NCBI RefSeq assembly: GCF_009832865.1
Contig: NZ_CP047130.1
Location: 1-64,000 of the forward strand
Direction: 5' to 3'
Length of the DNA: 64,000 bases
Source: Colwellia sp. 20A7
Lineage (GTDB): Bacteria; Pseudomonadota; Gammaproteobacteria; Enterobacterales; Alteromonadaceae
Positions 54,254 through 63,756 of the stretch are shown here, piece by piece. A program made the translations under genes and the position numbers. The first letter of the stretch is position 1. The number at the start of each line of letters is the position of its first letter. The notes under the pieces were generated by a model that saw only the letters and a program-made list of their open reading frames with translations, was not told the DNA's origin and did not search any database.

Positions 54254-56635
54254 ATGAACAAAAAGTTTAAGTATCAAACCTTGGCAACATGTATCGCTAT
54301 GGTTTGTGGTGCAAATGCTTACGGACAAGAAGATATTACACAAAATACTAAAGCAGCAGAGCCTGTAGAACGCATGGTTATTACTGCTACTGGCTTTGAG
54401 CAAAAGCTTACCGCGGCACCAGCCAGTATTTCTATTATTACTGAAGAAGATATTCAATCACGTCCATTTACAACATTACTTGATGCAGTTAAATACTTAG
54501 AAGGTGTTGATATTGGCACAACCCGTGACAAAAGTGGTCAAGGCTCAATTAGCATGCGAGGTTTAACTAGTGAGTACACATTAATACTGGTTGATGGCAA
54601 ACGTCAAAATAACCACGGTGATATTTATCCTAATAACTTTGGCGGTAATGCGTTTGGACATATACCTCCAATGGATGCTATTGAACGTGTTGAAGTGATT
54701 CGTGGTCCAGCATCAACCCTTTACGGTGCCGATGCTTTAGGTGGCGCAATTAATATCATTACTAAAAAATCTCAAGGTAAATGGTCAGGCTCTTTAACAT
54801 TTGGTCGTAGCATGCAAAGTGATGATCAATTTGGTGATGACATCACAACTGATTTCTCTGTCATGGGTCCATTAATCAAAGGTGTATTAGATTTAAGCTT
54901 ACGTGGTAGTGTTTATGAACGCTTAGCATCTTCACCAGAATTTGAACCAGCAACAGATCCAAATGGTGATGTACATTATCGTTCATTAGGCTTTGGCAGC
55001 GGTGGTAAAACGGTTGATAATACCAATAATCAATATGGTTTTTCATTATTGTTTACACCAGGTGAAGATCACGACATACGCTTTGATTATGATAACTCTC
55101 ATCAGAAATACGATAACACCCCAACTTACGATATTGACAGTGGTGAAATTAGTTACCCATTAGGGACTAAGGATAATATTGAATCAATTTGGCGCACATC
55201 AGCTGGCGCTGTTTCTCCACGCGCTGGCTATGCGGCTGATCAAGAGTTTGATCGTCAATGGTGGTCATTAAGCTATAACGCTGACTGGGACTTTGGTCGT
55301 TCATTTATTTCTTTATCATATGTAGATACACAAAATAATGGTCGTACCATGCCATTAAGTGTTGCTGAGCGTCAGTTATTACAAAAAATGTATGATGGTA
55401 CCGATCCAGAATACGCAGGTATGGATGAAGAGGCTCGTAAAGTACTAGCAGCAGAGACCTTTTTACCTAGAAATAAACGCCCATTAGAAAGTAATCAATA
55501 TACACTTGATGCGCGCTTAGATGTTCCTATTAACGATTTAGCCGGAGAGCATAATTTAGTTATTGGTACTCAAATTACCAGTGGTGAGTTAACTGACGGT
55601 GTTTTTGGAATGGAAGACGGAGAAGTCAACGGCGTACAAAAACAAGATATGTATGCGTTGTTTATTGAAGATAACTGGACAATTATTGAACATTTAACAA
55701 TTACTGCTGGTGTTCGATATGATAATCATGATGTCTTTGGTAGTAATGTGTCACCACGTTTATATTCTGTTTATACCTTATCAGATAATTGGACAATTAA
55801 AGGTGGCGTGAGTACTGGTTTTAAAACACCGAAAACAACTGATCTTTATGATGGTATTACTGGTTTTGGCGGTCAAGGTACTTCACCATTCGCTGGTAAT
55901 CCAGATCTACAACCAGAAACGAGTGTTAATAGCGAAATAGCGGTTTATTGGACTGATCTTGATAAAGGTCATAACTTTAATATGACTTATTTTAATACTA
56001 AATTCAAAGATAAAATTGCCCAAGGTGACACAATCCAAAGTTGTGAAGCAACTAACGATGTTCGTCCTTGTGTAAACTTAGGTGCTTATGATTCATTAGG
56101 TTACACTACTTACAGTCAAAAAATTAATATCGACAAAGTGGATATTCAAGGTATTGAAGTAGCAGGTCGAGTTTCAATTACTGATGACTGGAATGTTAGT
56201 GCCAACTACACATGGACAGATAGCGAGCAAAAAAGTGGTTCAAATGCTGGTCAGCCATTAACAAATACCGCAGAACATATGGCTAACATTTCAACAGATT
56301 GGTCGATTACTGAAAACCTTAATGCTTATCTTCAACTTGAAATTCGTTCTGATCGTTACAGAGATTGGGATAGTGTTCTAGATCGAGCGTTATATTATAA
56401 AAGCTATAATGCGGTAAACCTTGGTGCACGTTATAGAATAAGCGAAAACCTAACGGTAAACTTACGTGTTAATAATTTACTTGATAAAGACTTTACGTCA
56501 TATGCAACGGATTATGTTGATTTAAATAATGACGGTCTGTATTTAGACGATGACAATGAAGTTATCTTTACAGATGATTATAACATTAAGGATAAAGCAC
56601 GTAGTTTTTGGGTTAGTGTTAACGCATCTTTCTAA
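54254..56635 (+). CDS. TonB-dependent outer-membrane receptor (FepA/CirA-like)
   Basis: This 793-residue protein takes up a ferric or similar ligand across the outer membrane using TonB. A signal peptide (about 1-24) is followed by a TonB-box-like ERMVITATG, the plug domain (about 45-160: LDAVKYLEGVDIG, SISMRGL, IERVEVIRGPASTLYGADALGGAINIITKK) and a 22-strand barrel ending SFWVSVNASF with terminal Phe. AAGGA precedes the ATG. A Fur box and promoter lie about 100 nt upstream. The ligand cannot be told from sequence; the resemblance is to catecholate-siderophore receptors. Confidence 0.92.
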   Translation: MNKKFKYQTLATCIAMVCGANAYGQEDITQNTKAAEPVERMVITATGFEQKLTAAPASISIITEEDIQSRPFTTLLDAVKYLEGVDIGTTRDKSGQGSISMRGLTSEYTLILVDGKRQNNHGDIYPNNFGGNAFGHIPPMDAIERVEVIRGPASTLYGADALGGAINIITKKSQGKWSGSLTFGRSMQSDDQFGDDITTDFSVMGPLIKGVLDLSLRGSVYERLASSPEFEPATDPNGDVHYRSLGFGSGGKTVDNTNNQYGFSLLFTPGEDHDIRFDYDNSHQKYDNTPTYDIDSGEISYPLGTKDNIESIWRTSAGAVSPRAGYAADQEFDRQWWSLSYNADWDFGRSFISLSYVDTQNNGRTMPLSVAERQLLQKMYDGTDPEYAGMDEEARKVLAAETFLPRNKRPLESNQYTLDARLDVPINDLAGEHNLVIGTQITSGELTDGVFGMEDGEVNGVQKQDMYALFIEDNWTIIEHLTITAGVRYDNHDVFGSNVSPRLYSVYTLSDNWTIKGGVSTGFKTPKTTDLYDGITGFGGQGTSPFAGNPDLQPETSVNSEIAVYWTDLDKGHNFNMTYFNTKFKDKIAQGDTIQSCEATNDVRPCVNLGAYDSLGYTTYSQKINIDKVDIQGIEVAGRVSITDDWNVSANYTWTDSEQKSGSNAGQPLTNTAEHMANISTDWSITENLNAYLQLEIRSDRYRDWDSVLDRALYYKSYNAVNLGARYRISENLTVNLRVNNLLDKDFTSYATDYVDLNNDGLYLDDDNEVIFTDDYNIKDKARSFWVSVNASF

Positions 56636-56699
56636 ATACATACGTATAATACCAAGCTAATATGATTTTAAGGTTAGTCAAAATAGTGAAGTACAGCAT

Positions 56700-57299
56700 A
56701 TGAAAATAGCATTAGGTAGCGCACGTCAGTGGCATTGGATAAGTGCAGCTATTTGTAGTATTGGTATGTTGTTTTTTTCATGGACGGGAATCACATTGAA
56801 TCACGCAGGAGATATTCCTGCGAATTCAGATATCACGACTATTGAGACTGAGCTACCAGAGTCTATATTACAAGCTTGGCGCTCTCTTGAAAAACACCAA
56901 AATGTGTTACCAGATGATGTTCGTGAATATTTAGCTGGTGAGCATAATTTAACGATTAAAGGCGGCTTACAAGGTGAGCTTAGTGATGGAGAGTTCTATT
57001 TAGCTATGCCAAATCCTGGTGTAGATGCGTGGCTTTCAGTTGATATTGAAAGTGGTGAATTAATTTATGAACGTACTGATCGAGGCTGGATTTCTTTCTT
57101 TAATGATTTACATAAAGGACGTTATACCAATGAAGCTTGGCGTTGGTTTATCGATATATTCGCTGTTATCTCTATTGTTTTTTGTTTAAGTGGCTTGTGG
57201 TTGCTTTATAAACAATCAGGCTTTCGTTTGTCTACTTGGCCCATGGTGTCGTTAGGCGTACTTTTACCACTCATTATTATTTTAATGAGTTTACACTAA
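56700..57299 (+). CDS. PepSY-associated membrane-helix protein
   Basis: This 199-residue inner-membrane protein has three hydrophobic segments (about 12-34, 147-169 and 178-198) and a periplasmic PepSY-like loop between the first two. The opening RQWHWISAAICSIGMLFFSWTGITLNHAGD and later FNDLHKGRYTNEAWRWFID carry histidines placed as in PepSY_TM proteins such as the ferrisiderophore reductases FpvG and FoxB, but the protein is much shorter. A role in reducing imported iron is inference. It follows the receptor by 64 nt. Confidence 0.8.
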   Translation: MKIALGSARQWHWISAAICSIGMLFFSWTGITLNHAGDIPANSDITTIETELPESILQAWRSLEKHQNVLPDDVREYLAGEHNLTIKGGLQGELSDGEFYLAMPNPGVDAWLSVDIESGELIYERTDRGWISFFNDLHKGRYTNEAWRWFIDIFAVISIVFCLSGLWLLYKQSGFRLSTWPMVSLGVLLPLIIILMSLH

Positions 57300-57323
57300 T
57301 CATCGTATTTAAAAGGAAAATCA

Positions 57324-57863
57324 ATGAATCGTAATATTTTATTTAGCATAGCGCTTTTGTTAACGCTTGCTTTAAGTACTGTTTTTAGTGGTGTTTCAAA
57401 TGCAGCAAGTAATCAATTGCTAATAGAAGTTGAAATACCACGTATGAATGTTGCTGAATACCACAGACCTTATGTTGCAATATGGTTAGAAGATAGCAAC
57501 CGTAAAGCGACTCAGATCGCCTTATGGTATGACCTAGACATGAAAGATAATGAAGGCGCAAAGTGGTTAAAAGACATTCGTCAGTGGTGGAGACGTATTG
57601 GTAGAAAAGCAGAGCAACCATTTGATGGTTTAACGTCTGCAACTAAAGGTGCGGGTAAACACACTATTTCGGTTGATTTGAATGCGAAAGAGCTAAAAGC
57701 GTTAGCGGCTGGTGATTATCAATTACGTATTGAAGCATCTAGAGAAGTTGGCGGTAAAGAAGTGGTAAATATTCCACTAACTTGGCCAATAAAGGCCAGT
57801 GATTATCCATTGAAAGCCTCTGGTAATTCAGAGTTAGGCGATGTTCTTATTCAAGTAAATTAA
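57324..57863 (+). CDS. DUF2271 exported protein
   Basis: The 179-residue protein has a signal peptide (about 1-28) and a single beta-rich domain matching the DUF2271 pattern: VEIP.....YHRPYVAIWLED and IALWYD....KWLKDIRQWWRR. The function of the family is unknown. It is 24 nt after the PepSY-type gene with AAAGGA before the ATG, and is in the same operon. Confidence 0.82.
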   Translation: MNRNILFSIALLLTLALSTVFSGVSNAASNQLLIEVEIPRMNVAEYHRPYVAIWLEDSNRKATQIALWYDLDMKDNEGAKWLKDIRQWWRRIGRKAEQPFDGLTSATKGAGKHTISVDLNAKELKALAAGDYQLRIEASREVGGKEVVNIPLTWPIKASDYPLKASGNSELGDVLIQVN

Positions 57864-57917
57864 CGTCAGTTTATATAATCCACAGTAATACACCGTAATT
57901 ATTAAAGGAAGAAAACA

Positions 57918-58751
57918 ATGAAAATATATACACCATTAAAAGCGCTATTGTCGATTGGTATGATAGTAGGGTTAAGTTTTAGCGCCAATGCTCACCGAGC
58001 GTGGATCGTACCAAGCACAACTAATTTATCAGGTGACGCACCTTGGGTAACATTTGACGCTGCAGTTTCAAATTCTTTATTTGTACCTGAGCATGTACCG
58101 CTACGTATGAAAGGGTTAATGGTTCAAGATCCTACAGGTAAATTAATTGAGGCTGTTAATGCACATACAGGAAAATACCGCTCAACGTTTGATTTGAACT
58201 TAGTAACCGAAGGTACTTATAAAATTGGCTATACTTCGGGCGGATTACGTGCTTCATGGAAAGATAAAGAAGGTAAACGTAAAAGATGGCCAGCTCGTGG
58301 TAAAGAGGCTAATGCAGCTGATTTTGCCAAGGAAGTACCTAAAAGTGCTGATTCATTAAAAGTATCTGATAGCTACCGTCGTTTGGAAACATTTGTTACT
58401 TCAGGTGAGCCAACGGATAAAGTATTCGAACCGACTAATTCAGGCCTAGAGCTAATACCTGTTACTCACCCAAATGACTTATTTGTGGGCGAAGCGGCTA
58501 AGTTTAAGTTCTTATTTCATGGTGAACCAGCAGCTGGCGTTAAACTCGCTATTGTTAAGGGTGATACCCGTTACCGTAATGACCAGAATCAAATAGATGT
58601 TGTTACTGATGCTAAAGGTTATGTAAGCATTACATGGCCAGAAGCAGGAATGTATTTAATTGAAGCTGAATATGAAGACGATAAAGCAAAAGCTCCTGCG
58701 ACTATGCGTACGGGTAGCTACGGTGCAACATTTGCTGTATTACCTTTGTAA
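57918..58751 (+). CDS. DUF4198 exported protein
   Basis: The 277-residue protein has a signal peptide (1-25, ending ANA) directly followed by HRAWIVPS, the His-containing opening of the DUF4198 family. Members often sit in metal-uptake loci and some resemble NikM-type metal-binding components. The C-terminal region is immunoglobulin-like (GVKLAIVKGDTRY..., TDAKGYVSITWPEAGMYLIEAEY). It follows the DUF2271 gene by 54 nt with AAGGAAG upstream. Confidence 0.82.
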   Translation: MKIYTPLKALLSIGMIVGLSFSANAHRAWIVPSTTNLSGDAPWVTFDAAVSNSLFVPEHVPLRMKGLMVQDPTGKLIEAVNAHTGKYRSTFDLNLVTEGTYKIGYTSGGLRASWKDKEGKRKRWPARGKEANAADFAKEVPKSADSLKVSDSYRRLETFVTSGEPTDKVFEPTNSGLELIPVTHPNDLFVGEAAKFKFLFHGEPAAGVKLAIVKGDTRYRNDQNQIDVVTDAKGYVSITWPEAGMYLIEAEYEDDKAKAPATMRTGSYGATFAVLPL

Positions 58752-58813
58752 TTAAGTATTTGTTGATTTAACGTTTTTTTAAATTATAACCAAAGCGCGA
58801 TCGAAGTTTATCT

Positions 58814-60346
58814 ATGCAGAGTTTGTATTTAATTGTTGTTTTAAGTGTTACATGGCTAGCGTTGTGTTTTGCCATGTGGCGTTTACATCGTGCACGGCTT
58901 TATCGCAAGCTAGAGCCCGACGCATCAATATTAATTACTTATGCAAGTCAAACAGGTAATGCGCAAGCAATTGCAAAGCGATGTGCAACGGCGTTAAATT
59001 TATCGGAAAATTCAAGTGTTATTGCCCTAAATGCATTAACACTTGAACATTTATGTAATATTGAAAAAATACTGTTTGTGGTCAGTACTTATGGGGATGG
59101 TGAAGCACCTGATAACGGTAGTTTATTTACTAAACTAGCCAAGGCTTTATCAAATAATCCATTAAACCATTTAGAGTATTCTGTTATTGCTTTAGGTGAT
59201 AAGGCATACCCTGAATTCTGTGCTTTTGGTTATCAAATAAATCAAACCATGTTAAGTGCAGGCGCCCAATTATTGGGTGATGTTATCACGGTTGATAACT
59301 ATAACGAACAAACTACAAAACTTGCTGATATCACGCCTGGTTGGATAAAAATAGATCATGAGTTAACCTTGAATCCAGCAATCAAATCACTGCAATATTG
59401 GCAATTAACCCAACGTAAATTACTTAATCCAGATTGTAACGATGAAAAGTTATTTCAATTAAGCTTTAAAAGTATTGGCCCATTTCCTAGTTGGCAAGCA
59501 GGTGATTTAATTGATATACAACCACATCAATCAACAGACATTGTAGAGCGTTGGCTACTTAAAAATAAGTTTAATGGTAATACCTGGTTAACACATCAAG
59601 GACACCAGCAACCTTTAAGAGCATGGTTACTTGCCAGAGAATTACCAGAAAATTGTTTATATTCACTTGATGAATTACTTATCAAATTACCTTATTTACA
59701 TAAGCGCAGTTATTCAATTGCTTCTGTTTCACAAGAAGGCGAATTGCAGCTTATTGTGCGTTTAGTAGAAAAAGATAAACCAGCAAGTATATTTGGCTTA
59801 GCCTCTGGTTTTTTAAGTCATGATTGTGAAATTGGTCATATTATTGAAGGCCAAATTAGAGATGTTAGTTCACATCATAATATTGACCAAAGTCAGCCAA
59901 TTATATTGATTGGTGCCGGTAGTGGTTTAGCGGGATTAAAAGCACAATTAGCAGCACGTACTTTCTCTAAACATAAACAAACAGGTGACAGTTGGCTGAT
60001 CTTTGGTGAGCGAAATAGCAATCCTATCTTACCGATTAATCAGCAATTATTTACCTTACAAGAAACACAGTTAACTAAACTCAATTGTGCTTACTCACAG
60101 ATAAATTCACAGGATGCTCATCAGGGGGATTTAACCCATAGAAAGTACCCTAAGTATGTACAAGAGATATTATTAAATGAGCAGCATGCGTTGAAAGAGT
60201 GGGTTGAAGAGGGTGCTGTGATTTATGTTTGTGGTTGTTTATCAGGAATGGGTGAGGGTGTTCATCAAGCATTGATTGAAATTCTTGGTCAATCAACACT
60301 TGAAACATTACAACTGCAACAGCGCTATATTAGAGATGTTTATTAA
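58814..60346 (+). CDS. Membrane-anchored CysJ-like diflavin reductase
   Basis: This 510-residue protein passes electrons from NADPH through FAD to FMN. One N-terminal membrane helix (about 4-24) precedes a flavodoxin domain (about 37-180: ITYASQTGNAQAIAKRC, VVSTYGDGEAPDNGS). The FAD domain has KRSYSIASVS and the NADPH domain has IGAGSGLAGLKAQ and YVCGCLSGMG. The end RYIRDVY is like that of sulfite reductase CysJ. No cysI lies nearby, so sulfite is an unlikely target; the operon suggests ferric iron or the PepSY-type protein. Its 3' end overlaps hemY by 4 nt. Confidence 0.88.
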   Translation: MQSLYLIVVLSVTWLALCFAMWRLHRARLYRKLEPDASILITYASQTGNAQAIAKRCATALNLSENSSVIALNALTLEHLCNIEKILFVVSTYGDGEAPDNGSLFTKLAKALSNNPLNHLEYSVIALGDKAYPEFCAFGYQINQTMLSAGAQLLGDVITVDNYNEQTTKLADITPGWIKIDHELTLNPAIKSLQYWQLTQRKLLNPDCNDEKLFQLSFKSIGPFPSWQAGDLIDIQPHQSTDIVERWLLKNKFNGNTWLTHQGHQQPLRAWLLARELPENCLYSLDELLIKLPYLHKRSYSIASVSQEGELQLIVRLVEKDKPASIFGLASGFLSHDCEIGHIIEGQIRDVSSHHNIDQSQPIILIGAGSGLAGLKAQLAARTFSKHKQTGDSWLIFGERNSNPILPINQQLFTLQETQLTKLNCAYSQINSQDAHQGDLTHRKYPKYVQEILLNEQHALKEWVEEGAVIYVCGCLSGMGEGVHQALIEILGQSTLETLQLQQRYIRDVY

Positions 60347-61569
60347 TTCTTGTCATTCTGCCAATCATTAACCTTAACCCACACTTCATTTGCTGCCTTA
60401 TGTTGTTCTTCTTCCATTAATGCTTTAGCGAAGGCTTGTAAGTCTTGTTTGTCGTATTGTTTTACTTGGTGATTAGCTTCAAGTTTTAGCAAGCTTCGAA
60501 ATGCTTTTTCTGCCATTGACCATTGTTCACACATTACCGCGAGATGTCCTAAACAACTTAACCATTTTGCATTATGCTTATCATTATGTAGGTGCTTCTG
60601 TGCGATAGCGAGAAGTGATTCACTTTGTTTGATAGGTAGAGTACGTAAATGCTTTAAAAAACGGACACTGGGCTGTTTATTGAGTATTGGTGTTATTATA
60701 TTAATTAACGGGTCAGTAATATTTTGCTCAGCTAAGATCTGACAATAGGAAAATAAAACTGCTTCACGTTGTTTGGTTTTTCTATCAAGTGCTTTCCAAT
60801 ACGCTTGTAAGCTTGTCTGGTCTTGCTTAGTGATAATGTCGTTAAAGGCACCGTAATATGCTTTTTCTTCCCAAGCTTGCATCACATCATTGGCGATACT
60901 TTTCTGTTTACGCGCTGATGTTAAGCAACTTACGGCGGCTTCAAAACGTTTTTCAATTAAGCATAAATCAATTTCTAAGGCGAGTAGTCGTACATCGTGG
61001 CCAATTTGTTTATGATTTTCATCAATTAAAGCGCGTGCTTTTGCATAAGCTTCGCTGCGCCCTTGGTTCATTAGTAGTTTTATTTTTACAATGACACTGG
61101 CAATATCTGAATCACTATTTTTAGCCGATACTTCTTCGAGCAAAGCTAAATAATGGTTAGTATTAGCATCTAATTGTTGTTTTGCTGAGGCGGCAGCGGC
61201 AAGTAAATAAGCACTTTGTTGGCGTTTGGCAGGCTCTGCACTTTTGGCAAACAGTTGTTCAGCATTTTGATAATCTTCAAGCATGTAGGCGGTTAAACCT
61301 TTATTGAAGTTAGCAATACCACGCTTACGGCCAGCGAAAGCAACGGTACGCCATGCTTTAAAACTGATGTTAAAACCACCGCGTAGCATTTTGAAAATAA
61401 CAAAAGCGCTAATAGCGAAGAGCATAAACAAAATAGAAGCTGAAAGTACGGTTAACTCAATGATGGTTTCACCCATAGCAATTAGAATGTAACCTTTTTC
61501 ATCAATTAAAAGTGGGCTTAAGGCCAACATTGCAAAGAAAAGTACAATGATGATGATAAAACGGATCAT
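60343..61569 (-). CDS. hemY: HemY-like protein (haem biosynthesis operon)
   Basis: HemY is an inner-membrane TPR protein of the hem operon; its exact role is unsettled. Two N-terminal membrane helices (about 2-21 and 40-62) are followed by tetratricopeptide-like helices over about 300 residues (for example LTAYMLEDYQNAEQLFAKSAEPA). It has 408 residues. GAGGG lies upstream and its start overlaps the hemX stop by 4 nt. It is not the oxygen-dependent protoporphyrinogen oxidase that also bears the name HemY. Confidence 0.92.
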   Translation of the reverse strand: MIRFIIIIVLFFAMLALSPLLIDEKGYILIAMGETIIELTVLSASILFMLFAISAFVIFKMLRGGFNISFKAWRTVAFAGRKRGIANFNKGLTAYMLEDYQNAEQLFAKSAEPAKRQQSAYLLAAAASAKQQLDANTNHYLALLEEVSAKNSDSDIASVIVKIKLLMNQGRSEAYAKARALIDENHKQIGHDVRLLALEIDLCLIEKRFEAAVSCLTSARKQKSIANDVMQAWEEKAYYGAFNDIITKQDQTSLQAYWKALDRKTKQREAVLFSYCQILAEQNITDPLINIITPILNKQPSVRFLKHLRTLPIKQSESLLAIAQKHLHNDKHNAKWLSCLGHLAVMCEQWSMAEKAFRSLLKLEANHQVKQYDKQDLQAFAKALMEEEQHKAANEVWVKVNDWQNDKN

Positions 61570-62843
61570 ATGCTGCCCTCGCTTTGTGGTTCTTCCTGTT
61601 GCTTAGCAGGTGTTGGTGCTTTTGCCGGCGCAGTTTCTATTTCTGCTTGAGGCTCAGTTTCCGTATCGTCTTGTTGTGCTTTTGCAGGCATTGATGGTTT
61701 ATTTTGCTGACTTCTTAGTGTGGCTCTAATCGCTGTTAATGAGCCTAATTCACTTGGATAATCATAAGACACTTGCTTGTTTTTTAAATTTTTCAACGAA
61801 GCTGAAAAATGTTGGTTAATAGTATTTTCCATATCGAAAAACTCATTAAGCCATTGTTGAATATCAACTAATGCTTGTTGATAAACATCACCTTTACGTT
61901 CACTGGCTGCCCATAATGCGAATTGAATTTTTAAACTTAAATTTTGCTGTAGGTTTTCTTGTTGGTTAGGTGATATTAATGCTTCTACAGTGCCTGTTCT
62001 TTGACGAACTCTGATAAAGTCATTTAAAAATTTCTGCCACGTTTTGGCTAAATTTGTTTGCCAGTCATTTATATCATCAGACAGATCAACACTTGCTGAC
62101 TTTTCTTCTTTTCCTAAATCTACAATAGCTAAAGGCAATTGAGATACTTCTTTGTTCATTGCCATTAAGGTTAATATTACTTCATCGGTGTCTAAGGTAG
62201 GCATTAGCTCTAATGAATTAATGTCTTGACGAATGACTTCGCGCACCGGTAAAAAAGCAGGATCATTTAACTCAGTTAAGCGAGCGTCAGCATCTTGCAA
62301 TAAACCAATGGCGGCACGGGTATCATGTTCTAACCACAAGGTACGTGAAGATATACGGATTAAATATTCAGCTTCATGTAACAACCAATCACTAGGCTGG
62401 CGTTCTTTAATACCTTCTTCCAGTTGTTGTATTTTTGTGCTGAGCTTAGCAATGGTTGCTTGATTGGTGCTATTAATATTGGCAGCAACCTGCTGTAACT
62501 GTTTGGCTAAGTTTCGCTCTTGATTAGTTAGCGCTTGCTGCGTTTGATTTTGATAACGTGTTAATGTTGCACTATTTTCTTTAGCTACATTATTGGTAAG
62601 TGTTTGAGTTAACTGTTGGGTTTGCAATTGTTGCCAATAATAATGGGCTGCTGGCGCTATGATGGCGATAAGCAGAGCAAAAATTGCTAACTTAGATACT
62701 TTAGATGAGTCGTTACTTGGCGGTGATTTTTTGGTATCACTTTTATTTACTTTGTTTGGCTTCGTAGTATCTTTGTCTAAACTGACTTTAGTGGTGGTTT
62801 CGCTCACTTTATCTGAAGTTAACGGCGTTTTTGATTCAGTCAT
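61566..62843 (-). CDS. hemX: HemX-like protein (haem biosynthesis operon)
   Basis: HemX is a membrane-anchored protein once annotated as uroporphyrinogen methyltransferase but lacking that fold. A polar N-terminus (1-45) is followed by one membrane helix (about 50-70, LAIFALLIAIIAPAAHYYW), a coiled coil and the conserved WLLHEAEYLIRISSRTLWLEHD...LLQDADARL block. A Pro/Glu-rich tail ends the 425-residue protein. It is 69 nt after hemD. Confidence 0.92.
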   Translation of the reverse strand: MTESKTPLTSDKVSETTTKVSLDKDTTKPNKVNKSDTKKSPPSNDSSKVSKLAIFALLIAIIAPAAHYYWQQLQTQQLTQTLTNNVAKENSATLTRYQNQTQQALTNQERNLAKQLQQVAANINSTNQATIAKLSTKIQQLEEGIKERQPSDWLLHEAEYLIRISSRTLWLEHDTRAAIGLLQDADARLTELNDPAFLPVREVIRQDINSLELMPTLDTDEVILTLMAMNKEVSQLPLAIVDLGKEEKSASVDLSDDINDWQTNLAKTWQKFLNDFIRVRQRTGTVEALISPNQQENLQQNLSLKIQFALWAASERKGDVYQQALVDIQQWLNEFFDMENTINQHFSASLKNLKNKQVSYDYPSELGSLTAIRATLRSQQNKPSMPAKAQQDDTETEPQAEIETAPAKAPTPAKQQEEPQSEGSI

Positions 62844-62912
62844 TATTTATCCCACTTTCTAAAATAAGCCTAATATAGGCCTAATCTAATCCATTACTTA
62901 ATAATTACAGCG

Positions 62913-63695
62913 TTATTTAGCGTTTTCGAGTTGCTTTAACGTGTTGATGATTGCGTCTTTATTAGCACCATTACTTATTATAACGTGTGTTAAACCAAAT
63001 TGCTTTGCTGTATTCGCAATACGTTGGCTAGCGACAACCCACACACATTGACTACGCCAATATGTTATTAACTCTTGTGCCTCAAGGTGCTCTTGTTGAA
63101 CAATAATTAACTGTATAAGTTTTTCTAATATAGCGTTACTGGTAACGACAATACAATTTATTTGCTGTTTAAACCACTGTTTACTTATGTCTTCGGTAAA
63201 TGTTCGCCATACACATTGGTAGCTTTCTAAATAGGTAACAATTGCACCTTGTTTAGTTAATTGCTCTGCCAAATGCTCCCTACCGCTGGCACCGCGTACT
63301 ATGGTAATAGGTTCGCTATTAAAGTTTTTATTTAACATTGGCAGGGCCAATAAACCTTCGCTGTTTTCTTGTTCAGGGCAAAGGATATTACTGATACCAA
63401 GCTGTTGTAAAGCCTCTTTCGTTGCTCGTCCAACCGCTATAATTTTTTTATATTTCCAATGATTTATCGAAAACATTTTAGTCGCAAACTCAACAGCAGA
63501 AACGCTAACAAAAATAATAATATTGTTATTGGTTAATAAGCGTTTACTTGTTTGATGATCAGCTAAGGGCTGATAATCAAACAAGGATTGATTCACGCTG
63601 GCAATATTACTATTAGCGAGTGACTTTGCAAGTGCTTGCGCTTTCTGTGTTGGCCGCGTTATTAAAACGTTCAGCGTACTTTTGTTATTGAGCAT
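62913..63695 (-). CDS. hemD: Uroporphyrinogen-III synthase
   Basis: HemD closes and inverts ring D of hydroxymethylbilane. Sequence conservation in the family is low, but the opening VLITRPTQKAQALAKSL, the central FVSVSAVEFA and AVGRATKEAL and the VTSNAILEKL motif are typical. It has 260 residues. It lies 61 nt after hemC and before hemX, the usual order. Confidence 0.93.
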   Translation of the reverse strand: MLNNKSTLNVLITRPTQKAQALAKSLANSNIASVNQSLFDYQPLADHQTSKRLLTNNNIIIFVSVSAVEFATKMFSINHWKYKKIIAVGRATKEALQQLGISNILCPEQENSEGLLALPMLNKNFNSEPITIVRGASGREHLAEQLTKQGAIVTYLESYQCVWRTFTEDISKQWFKQQINCIVVTSNAILEKLIQLIIVQQEHLEAQELITYWRSQCVWVVASQRIANTAKQFGLTHVIISNGANKDAIINTLKQLENAK

Positions 63696-63756
63696 AGCTT
63701 TTATTAAACACGATTTTCATTGAGCAGTGTTTTATTGATTACAGATTAAGTTCAGG

